Of a DNA stretch of 64,000 nt, positions 33,270 to 41,690 are shown in pieces. A program made the translations under genes and the position numbers. Numbering within the stretch: position 1 is the stretch's first letter; each line of letters starts with the position of its first letter. A model generated the notes under the pieces. It was not told the origin of the DNA and searched no databases. It saw only the letters and a list, made by a program, of their open reading frames with translations. Source of the DNA: Bacteroidia bacterium (GTDB lineage Bacteria; Bacteroidota; Bacteroidia; Bacteroidales; Prolixibacteraceae); assembly GCA_026391315.1 (NCBI GenBank), contig JAPLDT010000089.1, forward strand, positions 1 to 64,000. Direction: 5' to 3'.

Positions 33270-33294
33270 TTAAGGGTGGGAGGAAAACCCTTAA
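33270..33294 (+). other. Stem-loop in the tRNA leader
   Basis: 7-bp perfect stem (TTAAGGG/CCCTTAA) with an 11-nt loop, between the tail tube stop and the tRNA 5' end. It could end or process the transcript around the tRNA; it has no clear T-run. Confidence 0.5.
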
Positions 33295-33298
33295 CACT

Positions 33299-33369
33299 GC
33301 GAGTTACATCAGATGGTAGATGGCCAGACTCATATTCTGGATGCCGGACGTTCGAGTCGTTCACTCGCT
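33299..33369 (+). tRNA. Phage tRNA with anticodon CAT (Met or Ile2)
   Basis: 71 nt. Acceptor GCGAGTT/CACTCGC (one mismatch at the inner pair), short D arm with GGTAG, anticodon stem CCAGA/TCTGG with loop CTCATAT, T arm GGACG/CGTTC with TTCGAGT. CCA not encoded. A CAT anticodon reads AUG, or AUA if the C is modified to lysidine. It sits alone inside the tail operon and is co-transcribed with it. Confidence 0.8.
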
Positions 33370-33393
33370 TCATAACCATATTTCATACGGCAC

Positions 33394-33882
33394 ATGAAAA
33401 AAACGATCGAAACCAAGGCAGCAGATACGATCCTTGAGAAACCAAAAGGGGTGACCATCGGAGCCAAAACCTACACAGTAGCACCACCAACAGTCAGGAC
33501 ACTGATAGAGGCATCCAAACTCATCGCACAGCTCCCGGCCATTAAACTGGATACAGGCAACGTCCTGATGGAATCCATGGCCATCGCTAAGGATTGTGAA
33601 ATCATGGGTGAAATTCTGGCCGTTTTAATTATGGGAGCCAAAACACAAAAGAAGCAAAGTATCCTCGGCAAACTTCTGAATAGAAAACCGGACAACACAC
33701 AGAAGTAATTAGCAGACGTGCTGCTTAACACCATATCCCCGGAACAAATGAAAAATGCGATATCAGAGATATTGAGATCAATGGAGATCGCGGATTTTTT
33801 CGCCATTACCGCTTCCCTTCTAGAGATAAGCCTACTCGGAGCGACAAGGGAGACGGAAACGACAGCATCTGGGCTATCGTAG
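33394..33882 (+). CDS. Tail assembly chaperone, first frame, with in-frame TAA
   Basis: The ATG at 33394 gives 104 aa up to a TAA at 33706. The same frame then continues without a break to a TAG at 33880, encoding LADVLLNTISPEQMKNAISE and FFAITASLLEISLLGATRET, which looks like the natural C-terminal half of the same chaperone (total about 162 aa). The TAA is therefore either a nonsense mutation or error, or the second part is reinitiated, for example at the ATG 33757. Chaperones of this place bind the tape measure during tail assembly. Confidence 0.65.
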
Positions 33883-34055
33883 CAGGAGTCGCTAAGGGTT
33901 TTAATTTGACGTTTGATTACGTTCTTTCAATGAGTTATGCAAACATGATACTCTACTCCGCTGTATTACCAAACTCAGGGGAAAAGAAAGAGGATGAAGG
34001 GACGATCAATGCAGACAAGGACAAAAACTGGTTTAAACGAATGACAGGACAGTAA
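33729..34055 (+). CDS. Tail assembly chaperone extension, -1 frame
   Basis: The -1 frame is open from 33729 to a TAA at 34053 and lacks a good start codon at its beginning. It encodes DSIWAIVAGVAKGFNLTFDY and MSYANMILYSAVLPNSGEKK, ending just before the tape measure ATG. The slippery heptamer T_TTT_TTC at 33795-33801 is in register with the upstream frame. Ribosomes slipping there would fuse the two parts, as in the conserved G/GT frameshift of siphoviruses. Confidence 0.65.
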   Translation, partial: HHIPGTNEKCDIRDIEINGDRGFFRHYRFPSRDKPTRSDKGDGNDSIWAIVAGVAKGFNLTFDYVLSMSYANMILYSAVLPNSGEKKEDEGTINADKDKNWFKRMTGQ

Positions 34056-34056
34056 G

Positions 34057-37000
34057 ATGAACAGCAACGATGGAAATTTGTGGTTTGGAACCGGGATAGA
34101 CAACTCCCAGTTAAAAATCGACGCTGCCAAAGCCAAAGATATCATCCGTGGAATTGGACAAACCACAACGGACACCAGCGCAAAAATGAACCAATCCTTT
34201 AACGGGATCGGTGCCGGACTTGCTGCAATGGGTGGAACCACGGCTGTCATGATGCTGGGAAAACAGATTCTGGACGTTACCGCAAAGTTTGAAAAATTCG
34301 GAATAGTCCTGCGAAATACACTTGGAGATGCAAAAGGAACTGCAGCTCTGGACATGATAGCCAACTTTGCAGCCACTACACCATTTCAATTGGATGAGGT
34401 AACCGGAGCGTTCATCAAGATGGCTAACCAAGGTTTTGTACCTACCCAGGCAGAGATGGTCAAACTCGGAGACCTCGCAAGTTCCACAGGTAAAAGTTTT
34501 GATCAGCTTACAGAAGCCCTCCTGGATGCACAGACCGGACAATTCGAAAGGCTCAAAGAATTCGGAATCAAAGCCAGCCAAAACGGAGATAAGGTAACTT
34601 TCTCATTCAAAGAACAGAAAACCACCGTCGAGAATACAAACAGCGCAATACAGGCGTACATCCTTAGCCTTGGGACACTCAAGGGAGTAGCCGGAGCCAA
34701 CGCTTTGATCTCTGCCAGTCTGACTGGACAAATATCCAACCTTCAGGATAAACTTTCAATGATGTTTAATGAAGTGGGCAAAGCAAACAAAGGCCTTCTT
34801 TATGACGCTGTCGGAGGTGTATCCGCATTGATCGACAACTACCAGGCAGTAGGTGAAGCACTGGGAGTGTTGATCGGAATTTATGGCGTTTATAAGGTTG
34901 CAGTCATGGCCGTAGCTTACGAACAGAAGATAGCCACAGCAACAGCTCTACTGGTAGCCGAATCAAACGACTTTCTGGTTGCATCAGAAGCCAGGGCAAT
35001 CGTCATGAAAGAGCGGAGTGCAGCAGCCCAGAAATCGCTCAACGCTTCAATGCTGGCCAATCCCTACGTTTTAGCAGCAGTAGCAGTTGCAGCACTGGGA
35101 TATGCCATTTATAAGGTGATCACCTATCAGACCGATCTTGAGAAATCAATCGAAAAGACCAATCTTCAGATTGAAAACGAGAGAGACAAATCATCGCAAC
35201 TTTTCGCTGAACTGAAAAACGCCAAGGAAGGTACCGATGAATGGAAGAATGCCAAACAAAGGATCATTGATCAGTACGGAACATACCTCACTGCACAGCA
35301 ACAAGAAGCACTAGGACTGAACAATCTTAAAGAAGCGAGGGATGCAGTCAATAAAGGAATCGAATCAACCATAGCCCTCAAAATAAAAGAGGAAGCACTT
35401 GCCGGGATCAGCGACAAATACAATTCCACCATCACAGATGAGTCGCAACGGATTATTAACAAGGTCAAAAAAAATGCCGGAGCGGATAAGGCATATGAAA
35501 TGCAATTCAAACTGGCCGACTTTATATCTGGCTCAAAATCAGGTACTACAACCGAAGAAGAAGCAGAGAAATTGAAAAAAGAACTCATGTCGATTGTCGG
35601 AGGAGTGGACGAGTTAGGCCGGGCTACATCAATGTCATCGATGGATATGTCCGCATTTTTCAATAGGGTTACTTTCTCAATTTCAGAACAAAAAAAAGAA
35701 ATCAAATCGGTTACCGATGCGTTCAATAGGTACAGCATCACTGTCAAAAAAGATGCTCCAGTAGAAAACAAGCCGATTCTGACTACATACGCAGCCCAGA
35801 GAAAAGCACTCGAGGATCAGAAAAAGAAACTCGAGACAGAACTGGCCAAAGCAAAAATTACTCCCGACGTTGATCCAACGAAAAAGATTGTAGGCATACA
35901 GGGTAAGATAGATGAGATCAACAAACAACTCGGAGTCAAAGAGACAAAGGAGAAACTGAGCGCAATTGAGGCTGTCAAGAAGGCTATGGAAACAGCACAG
36001 GGTAGAGAACTTTATCTTTTGACTCAAAAGCTCGCAAAACTGGAAGCAATCAAGAAGATCCAGGAAGATATCGCAAGTGGTCAACGGATGAAGGGAGTCA
36101 CCGATTCTGGAGCTACATCGTTCGATCCTACCAGTCCGGGCAAATTGTCAAGCAAAGTAGCTGGAGGTATTTTAAAAGAATTTACCGATTCAATTGATCC
36201 ACTTGCAAAGAAGCAAGATGCCCTTAATCAAAAGGAGATCGACAATGCCACAAAGAAGATGGCCAAGTCGAATGAGGCATTCCAGAAAGAAAAGGATCAT
36301 CAACAATGGTTATTTGACGATAAACTTCGTAAAGAGGCTGAAGAAAAAAAGTTACTTGAAGAAAAGGCCAATAAGTTATACCAGATTTCAGATGCGTTCA
36401 GCAGCATCGCCAACTCAATAGGAGGCTCCAACCAGGGACTCGCAGACATGTTCTCAGGGATGAGTAAACTATCCGGGGAGGTTGGTAATTTGATGAAGTC
36501 TGGAGCCTTCACGAAGAAAGGGATGAGTCCAGAGGATGCATTCGGAGCCACAATCTCTGGTGCCACTCAACTTATAGGTTTAGTTGTTGGACAGGCTGCA
36601 GAAAATAAGCGGGTAATGCAGGAATACTACGCAAGCATTATCAGCCAACAGCAGGAATACAATCTCCTTCTGAACGACCAACTCCGGCTGAACAGCGATA
36701 TCAATGGATCAGTTTTCTTAAAGAATTACGAAGGTACCCTGAACGATAGTACCAAAGCATTTAACGACGCCCAAAAGAAGTACCAGGATGAACTGAAGAA
36801 ATTCAATGAATCAGAGGCCATCACCGGAAAAAAGAAAGTTGTAAGTGGTGGAAACGTCCTATCTGGTATAGGTGCAGGAGCAGCACTGGGAGCAGGAATC
36901 GGCACGATTGTCCCGGTAATTGGAACGGCAATAGGTGCTGTAGTGGGTGGATTGGTCGGTGGTCTGGTTGGTCTTTTTGCAAAGAAAACTAAGGATGTTA

Positions 37001-37839
37001 CAGCCCCACTTTTACAGGAATATGGAACTGACAATAAAGACCCCAATAAGCGACTTATAAGTGAAACAGGAGAGTTCAACGTCGCACTGGCTAAAACACT
37101 TATCGCCAATAAACAGGTAACCGAGGAGAGTGCCAAAACCCTCCAGAACATGATAGACTGGAAAGAGGCAGCTGACAAAGCCACAGCCCAGTTAAAAGGA
37201 GTAATCAGTGAATTGACAAGTGGACTGGGAGACGATCTGCGCAATGCCCTTGTGGATGCATTCAAAGCAGGGGAGAACGCAGCCGATAAATTCAAAGGAT
37301 CGGTTAACAAGGTGCTGGAAAATATCATGAGTAACATGATATTCAATAAAGCATTTGAGGGAGCATTCAAGACGCTTGAAGATGCAATGGCAGCAAGTTA
37401 TGCAGTTGGAGGAGATCAAAGCTGGCTCGATGATTTCCAGAAATTCTATGCACAATCCCCAGACCTTATAAAGAATTTTAACCAGGGAATGAGTGATGCC
37501 CAGAAAGCAGCAGGAGATGCCGGATTCAACATCTTCGCCAAGGATGCCACTACCACGGATACATCCCGACAGGCTACATCGAAAGGTTTCTCAGCAATGA
37601 GTCAGGAAACAGGGAACGATCTTAATGGTCGGTTTACAGCAATCCAAGGCCATACATTCAGTATTTCTGAAACGACTAAGATAATGGCAGCAAATAGCGA
37701 CAATGCCCTGAAACTTTTAGCCGGGATCGAAGGAAATACAGCATACTGCCGGAAACTGGAATCCATAGAATCCAACATGGCATCACTCCGGGCAGGAATA
37801 GACACCATCAACCTTAAAGGGATAACACTAAAACCATGA
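34057..37839 (+). CDS. Tail tape measure protein
   Basis: 1260 aa. Long helical regions, a hydrophobic stretch at about 265-360 and a Gly/Ala-rich membrane-active stretch at about 930-980 (GAGAALGAGIGTIVPVIGTA), coiled coils at about 560-720. It sets tail length; by the usual rule of about 1.5 A per residue the tail would be near 190 nm. It begins 1 nt after the chaperone stop. Confidence 0.9.
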   Translation: MNSNDGNLWFGTGIDNSQLKIDAAKAKDIIRGIGQTTTDTSAKMNQSFNGIGAGLAAMGGTTAVMMLGKQILDVTAKFEKFGIVLRNTLGDAKGTAALDMIANFAATTPFQLDEVTGAFIKMANQGFVPTQAEMVKLGDLASSTGKSFDQLTEALLDAQTGQFERLKEFGIKASQNGDKVTFSFKEQKTTVENTNSAIQAYILSLGTLKGVAGANALISASLTGQISNLQDKLSMMFNEVGKANKGLLYDAVGGVSALIDNYQAVGEALGVLIGIYGVYKVAVMAVAYEQKIATATALLVAESNDFLVASEARAIVMKERSAAAQKSLNASMLANPYVLAAVAVAALGYAIYKVITYQTDLEKSIEKTNLQIENERDKSSQLFAELKNAKEGTDEWKNAKQRIIDQYGTYLTAQQQEALGLNNLKEARDAVNKGIESTIALKIKEEALAGISDKYNSTITDESQRIINKVKKNAGADKAYEMQFKLADFISGSKSGTTTEEEAEKLKKELMSIVGGVDELGRATSMSSMDMSAFFNRVTFSISEQKKEIKSVTDAFNRYSITVKKDAPVENKPILTTYAAQRKALEDQKKKLETELAKAKITPDVDPTKKIVGIQGKIDEINKQLGVKETKEKLSAIEAVKKAMETAQGRELYLLTQKLAKLEAIKKIQEDIASGQRMKGVTDSGATSFDPTSPGKLSSKVAGGILKEFTDSIDPLAKKQDALNQKEIDNATKKMAKSNEAFQKEKDHQQWLFDDKLRKEAEEKKLLEEKANKLYQISDAFSSIANSIGGSNQGLADMFSGMSKLSGEVGNLMKSGAFTKKGMSPEDAFGATISGATQLIGLVVGQAAENKRVMQEYYASIISQQQEYNLLLNDQLRLNSDINGSVFLKNYEGTLNDSTKAFNDAQKKYQDELKKFNESEAITGKKKVVSGGNVLSGIGAGAALGAGIGTIVPVIGTAIGAVVGGLVGGLVGLFAKKTKDVTAPLLQEYGTDNKDPNKRLISETGEFNVALAKTLIANKQVTEESAKTLQNMIDWKEAADKATAQLKGVISELTSGLGDDLRNALVDAFKAGENAADKFKGSVNKVLENIMSNMIFNKAFEGAFKTLEDAMAASYAVGGDQSWLDDFQKFYAQSPDLIKNFNQGMSDAQKAAGDAGFNIFAKDATTTDTSRQATSKGFSAMSQETGNDLNGRFTAIQGHTFSISETTKIMAANSDNALKLLAGIEGNTAYCRKLESIESNMASLRAGIDTINLKGITLKP

Positions 37840-38756
37840 GCCTTTACGTAAACGGCATAGATGTTTTTCAAACATTCGGAATCATTCTGAGTGAGGGAAG
37901 CTATGCAAGTTTGATCTGCTACCCACCTCTTAAACCGATCGAAATAAATGTATGGGGAGAGGAGAATGGAATAGAGGCCGACCTATCAGAACCACGGATC
38001 GACACCAGGCAGTGTGCCCTTAACTTTGGTGCCATCGGTGCAAATGCGGACATAAGCGGTTTCATTGCTATTTTGAGCATAGGATCATACCATGACTTCT
38101 ACTTCTCAGAACTTTCCAAAACATACGCCCTGAGACTCGTCTCCCAGAGCCAAAACAGAGAAGTAGACCAACTCGGTATTTTTACGCTGGTATTTGCAGA
38201 TGATAACCCTCTGAGTGGTTACACATATACTGCCCCATCCTCCTCGCTGGCTCCAGAACAGATGTACGACATCGACGAATTCAACCTTGCCGAATATGGA
38301 ATCTGGGCACTCGAGGGAAACGAAGATGACATCAAAAAATCACCAGCAGTAAGAATGAACCTACTGGTAAACTCTGGATCCAGTAAAGGAGCAACATACG
38401 ACGGGGTATCTGTGTTTTTTCAAGAAAAAGATATCGAGTTGAGATGCGCAATGAGAGCTGCCAACCTTACTGAATTTTGGAGGAATTACCAGGCTCTACT
38501 TTACAACCTCACAAAACCAAGCGAAAGATTACTCTACGTGGATTCAATCTGCGAAGAGATACCATTTTTTTATAAGAGCGCAAATGTTGACACATTAATC
38601 GTCCGCAATGAGGTATGGTGCGTTTTCACTTTGAGCCTGACGATTATAGCATTTGTCCTTGGCGAAACAGAATACATTCTGGCGACAGAATCCGGGATAA
38701 TGATCATAACAGAGGACGGACTCAACAGTATTGACCTTAATAAAAATGTAGCATGA
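37836..38756 (+). CDS. Distal tail (Dit)-like protein
   Basis: 306 aa, beta-rich. Directly after the tape measure gene with a 4-nt overlap, where the Dit hub is encoded in siphoviruses. No clear sequence motif; assigned by order and size. Confidence 0.6.
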   Translation: MSLYVNGIDVFQTFGIILSEGSYASLICYPPLKPIEINVWGEENGIEADLSEPRIDTRQCALNFGAIGANADISGFIAILSIGSYHDFYFSELSKTYALRLVSQSQNREVDQLGIFTLVFADDNPLSGYTYTAPSSSLAPEQMYDIDEFNLAEYGIWALEGNEDDIKKSPAVRMNLLVNSGSSKGATYDGVSVFFQEKDIELRCAMRAANLTEFWRNYQALLYNLTKPSERLLYVDSICEEIPFFYKSANVDTLIVRNEVWCVFTLSLTIIAFVLGETEYILATESGIMIITEDGLNSIDLNKNVA

Positions 38757-39982
38757 CAATCAGAAAAATAAAAGTATCAGCCCTACCGGAAGCCTCCACC
38801 TTTGAGGGACTGATCGTCTTAGGGATAGACAGCAGTAACAATAGTGTCAAGGCTCCAATGTCGGTACTTAAGGGAAACAAGGGAGATGCTGCAACAGTCG
38901 CCATTTCGTCCACTGTTATAGCCAGTGCGCCCGGGAGTTCACCGGCAGTTGTCAATGAAGGCACAAGCTACGCAGCCATTTTGAAGTTTACACTTCCGTC
39001 CGGGCAAAACGTTGAGTTTCAAAAATCTTCAACTCACATTCAATGGCGGGTTGTTGGAACTGTAAACTGGGCAAACCTTGTACCACTCACTGACATCAAA
39101 GGCGATAACGTCTCTATGCAGATGAGCGCAACACACGTTCAGTATCAGGTTGGATCAGCCGGATGGATCAATTTGATCAGTATTGCAGCCCTTCAGCAAC
39201 CAGCAGCAGACGCAACCAGTGCAGCCAACACAGCAGCAGGCCTAGCAAATACCAAGGCAGGTATTGCCGATGCCTCCGCAAGCAATGCCGACAGCAAGGC
39301 TACACTGGCCAATAACGCTGCATCTTTGGCAAACAGCAAGGCCGGTCTTGCAGATACAGCAGCCGGAAACGCAGACAGCAAAGCCACACTTGCCAACACG
39401 AAAGCCGGGTTAGCAGACACAGCAGCAACGAACGCTGATGCAAAAGCAACCTTAGCGAACAATGCAGCCACGGCAGCCAATGCAGCAGCAGCCAACGCCT
39501 CCGATAAGGCAGCACTCGCAGACAGCAAGGCCACACTTGCCAACACGAAAGCCGGGTTAGCTGATACAGCAGCAACGAACGCTGATGCAAAAGCAGTTTC
39601 TGCATACACGGTTCAACTCAGACTTGAAGCACTGGAAGCCTCTCTTGTGGCTCAATACAAAGCTATGCCAACGTCTATGACCCTGAGTTATCCAAACCGG
39701 ATCACAAACCGCAACAGGGCAGTTCAGAAAATCAGTAGCACACTGGCACCCACTGGCACCGGAAGCAACGTTTTATTTTTGGGTGACAATAATGCCGTTA
39801 CAACATACCCGGATGGAGGATTCACGATCAACAAAGCCGGGCATAGTGTCATTCATTGCATTCCAACTGAGAACACATCACTTTACAAAACAATCACCAT
39901 TGACGTGGTTGAGCCGGTCATGCGAAAAGTTGCAGCAGCATCATTGAGATTTTTAGCAAATGGCAAAATACGATTAACTTAA
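38753..39982 (+). CDS. Tail fibre/tip protein with Ala-rich coiled coil
   Basis: 409 aa. The N-terminal part (about 1-145) contains a short Gly-rich start and two similar beta units (THIQWRVVGTVNWANLVPL; THVQYQVGSAGWINLI). Residues 150-285 are a heptad repeat rich in Ala, Asn, Asp and Lys (ADTAATNADAKATLANNAA). A C-terminal globular domain follows. DNA of the repeat contains near-identical units at about 39394 and 39538. Probably a trimeric fibre that carries the DGR-diversified protein encoded next. Confidence 0.7.
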   Translation: MTIRKIKVSALPEASTFEGLIVLGIDSSNNSVKAPMSVLKGNKGDAATVAISSTVIASAPGSSPAVVNEGTSYAAILKFTLPSGQNVEFQKSSTHIQWRVVGTVNWANLVPLTDIKGDNVSMQMSATHVQYQVGSAGWINLISIAALQQPAADATSAANTAAGLANTKAGIADASASNADSKATLANNAASLANSKAGLADTAAGNADSKATLANTKAGLADTAATNADAKATLANNAATAANAAAANASDKAALADSKATLANTKAGLADTAATNADAKAVSAYTVQLRLEALEASLVAQYKAMPTSMTLSYPNRITNRNRAVQKISSTLAPTGTGSNVLFLGDNNAVTTYPDGGFTINKAGHSVIHCIPTENTSLYKTITIDVVEPVMRKVAAASLRFLANGKIRLT

Positions 39983-39995
39983 TAATTTAATAATC

Positions 39996-41402
39996 ATGGC
40001 TTTAACAACAGACGAAGAAACGAAATTGCGGTTGGTAATTACTGCATTCGATGGGGCAAAAAGAGTAAGCGAACTCCCCGCCGGGGTAGTTGGTACACCC
40101 TTTGAATTGACCCTTGAAGTATTGGACAAAGACGGAGAAACAAAGCAAAGCCCTCTGGCTACTATGCTCCCTTACATCGAGGATCAGGTAAGTTACGGGG
40201 TTGAGATCGACACGGCAGTTTCAGCATCAGCCCTGACACGTGTAGGATCGACAGACCTACATAAAAGGCTTCCAATCCAATCACGTATGAAAGGCTGTAT
40301 TTTATCTGATGCCGGGGTTGTGGTGCAATATCTTCACCCTACAAACTGGAACGGGTTCACATTGGACGGCTCTCTAGGTCAGATCATGGTGGAAATTCCT
40401 GATCACTACCGAAAGTTCACAGTCAATGGCACAAAGATTCAAGCAAGGATCAGTGAGCACCCAATCCCGGGCTATCATCTTGTCAAAAAGATGTATATCT
40501 CAGCTTTTGAAGCATCTATCCAAAGAAGCACAGGAAAACTTTGTTCACTGGTAAACCTTGCAGCAGATTACAGGGGTGGTGACAACAATGCAGGATGGGA
40601 CGGAACTTACAGAACCTTTCTGGGCAGGCCAGTAACCAGCATCAGTAGAACCGGATTCAGAACGGCTGCAAGGTTAAGAAATGCTGATACGAAATGGAAC
40701 TGTCAGGATTACAATGCTTACAAAGCGATGTATTGGCTCTATACCATAGAGTATGCCAACACCAACAGCCAACTTGCGGTGAATGCAGCACTTGACACCA
40801 ACGGCTACAAACAAGGCGGTCTGGGTAATGGGGTAACCGATTGGGACGGAACTTGGGGAACGTGGAACTCTTATAATCCTTTTGTGCCATGCGGACAAAG
40901 CAATAGCCTCGGGAACCAATCTGGTGAGGTGGCTTATGCCATAAAAGGAACGGACGGAATTACCACGATAAAAACCGTTTATGCAAACCGCTATCGTGGT
41001 GTTGAAAACCCGTTCGGGCACGTCTGGAAGTGGATGGATGGTATCAACATTGAAGTTGGGGCGGTCAATTCATCAGTGTATGTTGCTAATGATCCGGCCA
41101 GCTACAATGACAGCAATTACACCGGCTATACAAACAGGGGCTTGCAGGCCAGATCAGCCGGGTACATCTCAAAGATGATCCTTGGCGAATTTGGTGAACT
41201 TATTGCAAGTGAGGTTTCAGGCGGTTCAACTACGGGCTGGTGTGACTATTTCTATGCAGACACAAATCAGGCTCTGCGTGGTGTTCTTGCGGGCGGTGCT
41301 GCGAATGACGGTGCGTTTGCGGGCTTCGGCTATTCGATTACGATTTACGCTCCCTCGTATGCGGATACGAACTTCGGGTCTCGCCTTTGCTATATTCCGT
41401 AA
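39996..41402 (+). CDS. DGR target: tail receptor-binding protein with variable C-terminus
   Basis: 468 aa. A beta-rich N-terminal part (about 1-150) is followed by a formylglycine-enzyme/C-type-lectin-like domain (about 150-468: GTYRTFLGRPVTSI, GFRTAARLRN, YKAMYWLYTIEYANTNSQLA, FGHVWKWMDG). The last 42 residues, LRGVLAGGAANDGAFAGFGY to GSRLCYIP, are encoded by variable repeat 1. This is the layout of DGR-diversified ligand-binding proteins such as phage Mtd. Tail location suggests it changes host receptor specificity. Confidence 0.9.
   Translation: MALTTDEETKLRLVITAFDGAKRVSELPAGVVGTPFELTLEVLDKDGETKQSPLATMLPYIEDQVSYGVEIDTAVSASALTRVGSTDLHKRLPIQSRMKGCILSDAGVVVQYLHPTNWNGFTLDGSLGQIMVEIPDHYRKFTVNGTKIQARISEHPIPGYHLVKKMYISAFEASIQRSTGKLCSLVNLAADYRGGDNNAGWDGTYRTFLGRPVTSISRTGFRTAARLRNADTKWNCQDYNAYKAMYWLYTIEYANTNSQLAVNAALDTNGYKQGGLGNGVTDWDGTWGTWNSYNPFVPCGQSNSLGNQSGEVAYAIKGTDGITTIKTVYANRYRGVENPFGHVWKWMDGINIEVGAVNSSVYVANDPASYNDSNYTGYTNRGLQARSAGYISKMILGEFGELIASEVSGGSTTGWCDYFYADTNQALRGVLAGGAANDGAFAGFGYSITIYAPSYADTNFGSRLCYIP
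41273..41386 (+). other. DGR variable repeat 1
   Basis: 114 bp at the 3' end of the tail gene, 194 bp upstream of the template. There are 17 differences, all at the 30 template adenines, and none at the other 84 positions. New bases are G (9), T (7) and C (1). Confidence 0.95.
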
Positions 41403-41408
41403 GGCACC

Positions 41409-41423
41409 CCGGCTTTGAGCCGG
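41409..41423 (+). other. Hairpin just downstream of variable repeat 1
   Basis: 6-bp GC-rich stem CCGGCT/AGCCGG with a 3-nt loop, 22 bp after the repeat and 6 bp after the gene's stop codon. In phage BPP-1 a hairpin at the same place promotes target recognition; it may do so here, or act as a weak terminator. Confidence 0.65.
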
Positions 41424-41466
41424 CGAAATTACGAAGCGTTCTTATAAATTACGGTTGATTGTTCCA

Positions 41467-41580
41467 TCTGCGTGGTGTTCTTGCAGGCGGTAATGCGAAT
41501 AACAGTGCGAATGCAGGCTTCGGCTATTCGAATACGAATAACACTCCCTCGAATGCGAATACGAACATCAGGTCTCACCT
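41467..41580 (+). other. DGR template repeat (TR)
   Basis: 114 bp between target gene and reverse transcriptase, same orientation. It contains 30 A, mostly as AAT/AAC codons in the frame used by the target, as in other DGR templates where AAY maximises amino acid diversity without stops. Read in frame it gives Asn where the target varies. It should be transcribed and copied into mutagenised cDNA. Confidence 0.93.
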
Positions 41581-41690
41581 AGGCTTTTTTCATCGGAACA
41601 ATGACCCTGCCCCTTGGCAAAAAATTAAATCACTCTCAAAGGTGTTGGTAGCCGAAAGGCGAAGGCTCCGAGTAAGTAAAGCAAAGTACA

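Noticed and set aside
33394-34055. Alternative genetic code (TAA read as sense) in the prophage
   Set aside because: Many other prophage genes end properly at TAA, and the phage tRNA has a CAT anticodon, not a suppressor.
39193-39609. Ala-rich leftward frames within the fibre gene
   Set aside because: They are the complement of the Ala/Asn heptad repeat of the real fibre gene.
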